From assembly GCA_020847635.1 (NCBI GenBank), contig JADLBQ010000042.1, positions 1 through 33,023 on the forward strand: a stretch of 33,023 nt of DNA. The letters run 5' to 3'. Below the pieces are notes generated by a model, which had not been told where the DNA came from, ran no database searches, and was given only the letters and a program-made list of their open reading frames with translations. The first letter of the stretch is position 1. Each line of letters starts with the position of its first letter. This DNA is from Bacteroidia bacterium (GTDB lineage: Bacteria; Bacteroidota; Bacteroidia; AKYH767-A; OLB10). Shown here one piece after another: positions 32,642-33,023 of the stretch. Both the position numbers and the translations under genes were made by a program.

Positions 32642-33023
32642 TTATTTTCTCCAGTTTTCTCGTCTATATCCATAAACAAGTTCATCTGCATATTCACCGT
32701 TTTTGAAAATTACTTTTTCAAATCTGCCTTCTAATTTGAAATTATTCTTTTCAAGTACCTTTTGTGAAGCAATATTGGTTCCGAATGGTCGTGCAAAAAT
32801 CCTGTCAATTCTATAAGTTGTAAATGTAAAATCAACCATTTGTTTAACTGCATTGCTGATTATCCCCCGTCCCCAATACTGCTCCGCTAACCAGTATCCC
32901 AATTCTGCATTTTTAAAAAAAATATCACTTTGAGGGTGGATTCCAATTCCTCCAACAGCTTCATTATTGACTTCTATAGCAAAAATATGAACCGGGTTGT
33001 CGGCTATTGCAAATTCAATAAAT
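32642..33023 (-). CDS. GNAT family N-acetyltransferase, C-terminal part (5' end outside window)
   Basis: The gene runs in on the - strand from beyond the right edge, and the reading frame is open to 33022, giving about 126 residues. The acetyl-CoA-binding motif is partly seen as ELGYWLAEQYWGRGIISNAV (Gln-x-x-Gly-Arg-Gly type), followed by the helix AVKQMVDFTFTTY and the FARPFGTNIASQKVLEKNNFKLEG stretch typical of RimJ/RimL-like enzymes. These acetylate N-terminal or other amino groups of proteins or small molecules. The N-terminal part with the first beta strands is missing, so the substrate cannot be guessed. A 167-base gap with no clear hairpin or promoter separates its end from the M23 gene. 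Confidence 0.85.
   Translation of the reverse strand, partial: FIEFAIADNPVHIFAIEVNNEAVGGIGIHPQSDIFFKNAELGYWLAEQYWGRGIISNAVKQMVDFTFTTYRIDRIFARPFGTNIASQKVLEKNNFKLEGRFEKVIFKNGEYADELVYGYRRENWRK

Noticed and set aside
1-33023. Mobile elements, phage genes, CRISPR arrays, defence islands
   Set aside because: I looked for transposase or integrase motifs, direct repeat arrays and defence-type nuclease or ATPase genes, and found none.

Overview
The window reads as an ordinary chromosomal segment of a Bacteroidota (Bacteroidetes) bacterium. The evidence is the recurring promoter box TAnnTTTG or TAnnTTCG upstream of genes on both strands, the near absence of Shine-Dalgarno sequences, an OmpA/propeller/TPR protein with the domain order of the type IX secretion protein PorE, a DAHP synthase fused to a chorismate mutase, a WG-repeat protein, a YfiT-type bacillithiol transferase, and Bacteroidota-style Mpl and AlaS. 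I cannot name a genus. I found no integrase, transposase, CRISPR array, phage gene or rRNA. The window is densely coding, with no gene-free stretch above about 300 bases.

Region 1 (1-5930, + strand) is a surface-polysaccharide cluster: the 3' end of an unrecognised gene, a SAM methyltransferase, GT4 glycosyltransferases, an O-antigen ligase/polymerase-like membrane protein and another GT4 enzyme. The genes are packed with TGATG and ATGA stop/start overlaps, so this is one operon whose start lies left of the window. It meets the mpl-like peptidoglycan-recycling ligase (- strand) tail to tail, with a C(UUCG)G hairpin on the shared stop codons.

Region 2 (7391-15142) is core metabolism: a metallo-beta-lactamase-fold hydrolase, a pirin, fmt, an overlapping shikimate operon (DAHP synthase/chorismate mutase, aroB, aroA on the - strand), and lpdA divergent from that operon.

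Region 3 (15238-18336) is a glutamine-hydrolysing asparagine synthetase followed 3 bases later by a GT4 glycosyltransferase. This is probably a second surface-glycan piece.

Region 4 (18514-25705) holds a small outer-membrane beta-barrel protein (- strand), tRNA-His, the PorE-like protein beginning 21 bases after the tRNA, then yggS, rpe (with its own promoter) and sixA, a lipoprotein (- strand), a bacillithiol-transferase-like DinB protein, and a saccharopine-dehydrogenase-like oxidoreductase.

Region 5 (25733-33023) holds a large secreted TPR-like/WG-repeat protein, a 60-residue two-helix membrane protein, a TrmH-type RNA methylase, alaS, a membrane-anchored LytM/M23 endopeptidase that shares a compact divergent promoter with alaS, and the C-terminal part of a GNAT acetyltransferase cut by the right edge.

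I do not see a clearly new multi-gene system. The most interesting signals are regulatory: two face-to-face promoters sharing a perfect inverted repeat between alaS and the M23 gene, a tRNA-His that appears to be cotranscribed with the PorE-like gene, unusual U-U pairs in that tRNA, and a strong excess of the tetranucleotide CCGG.
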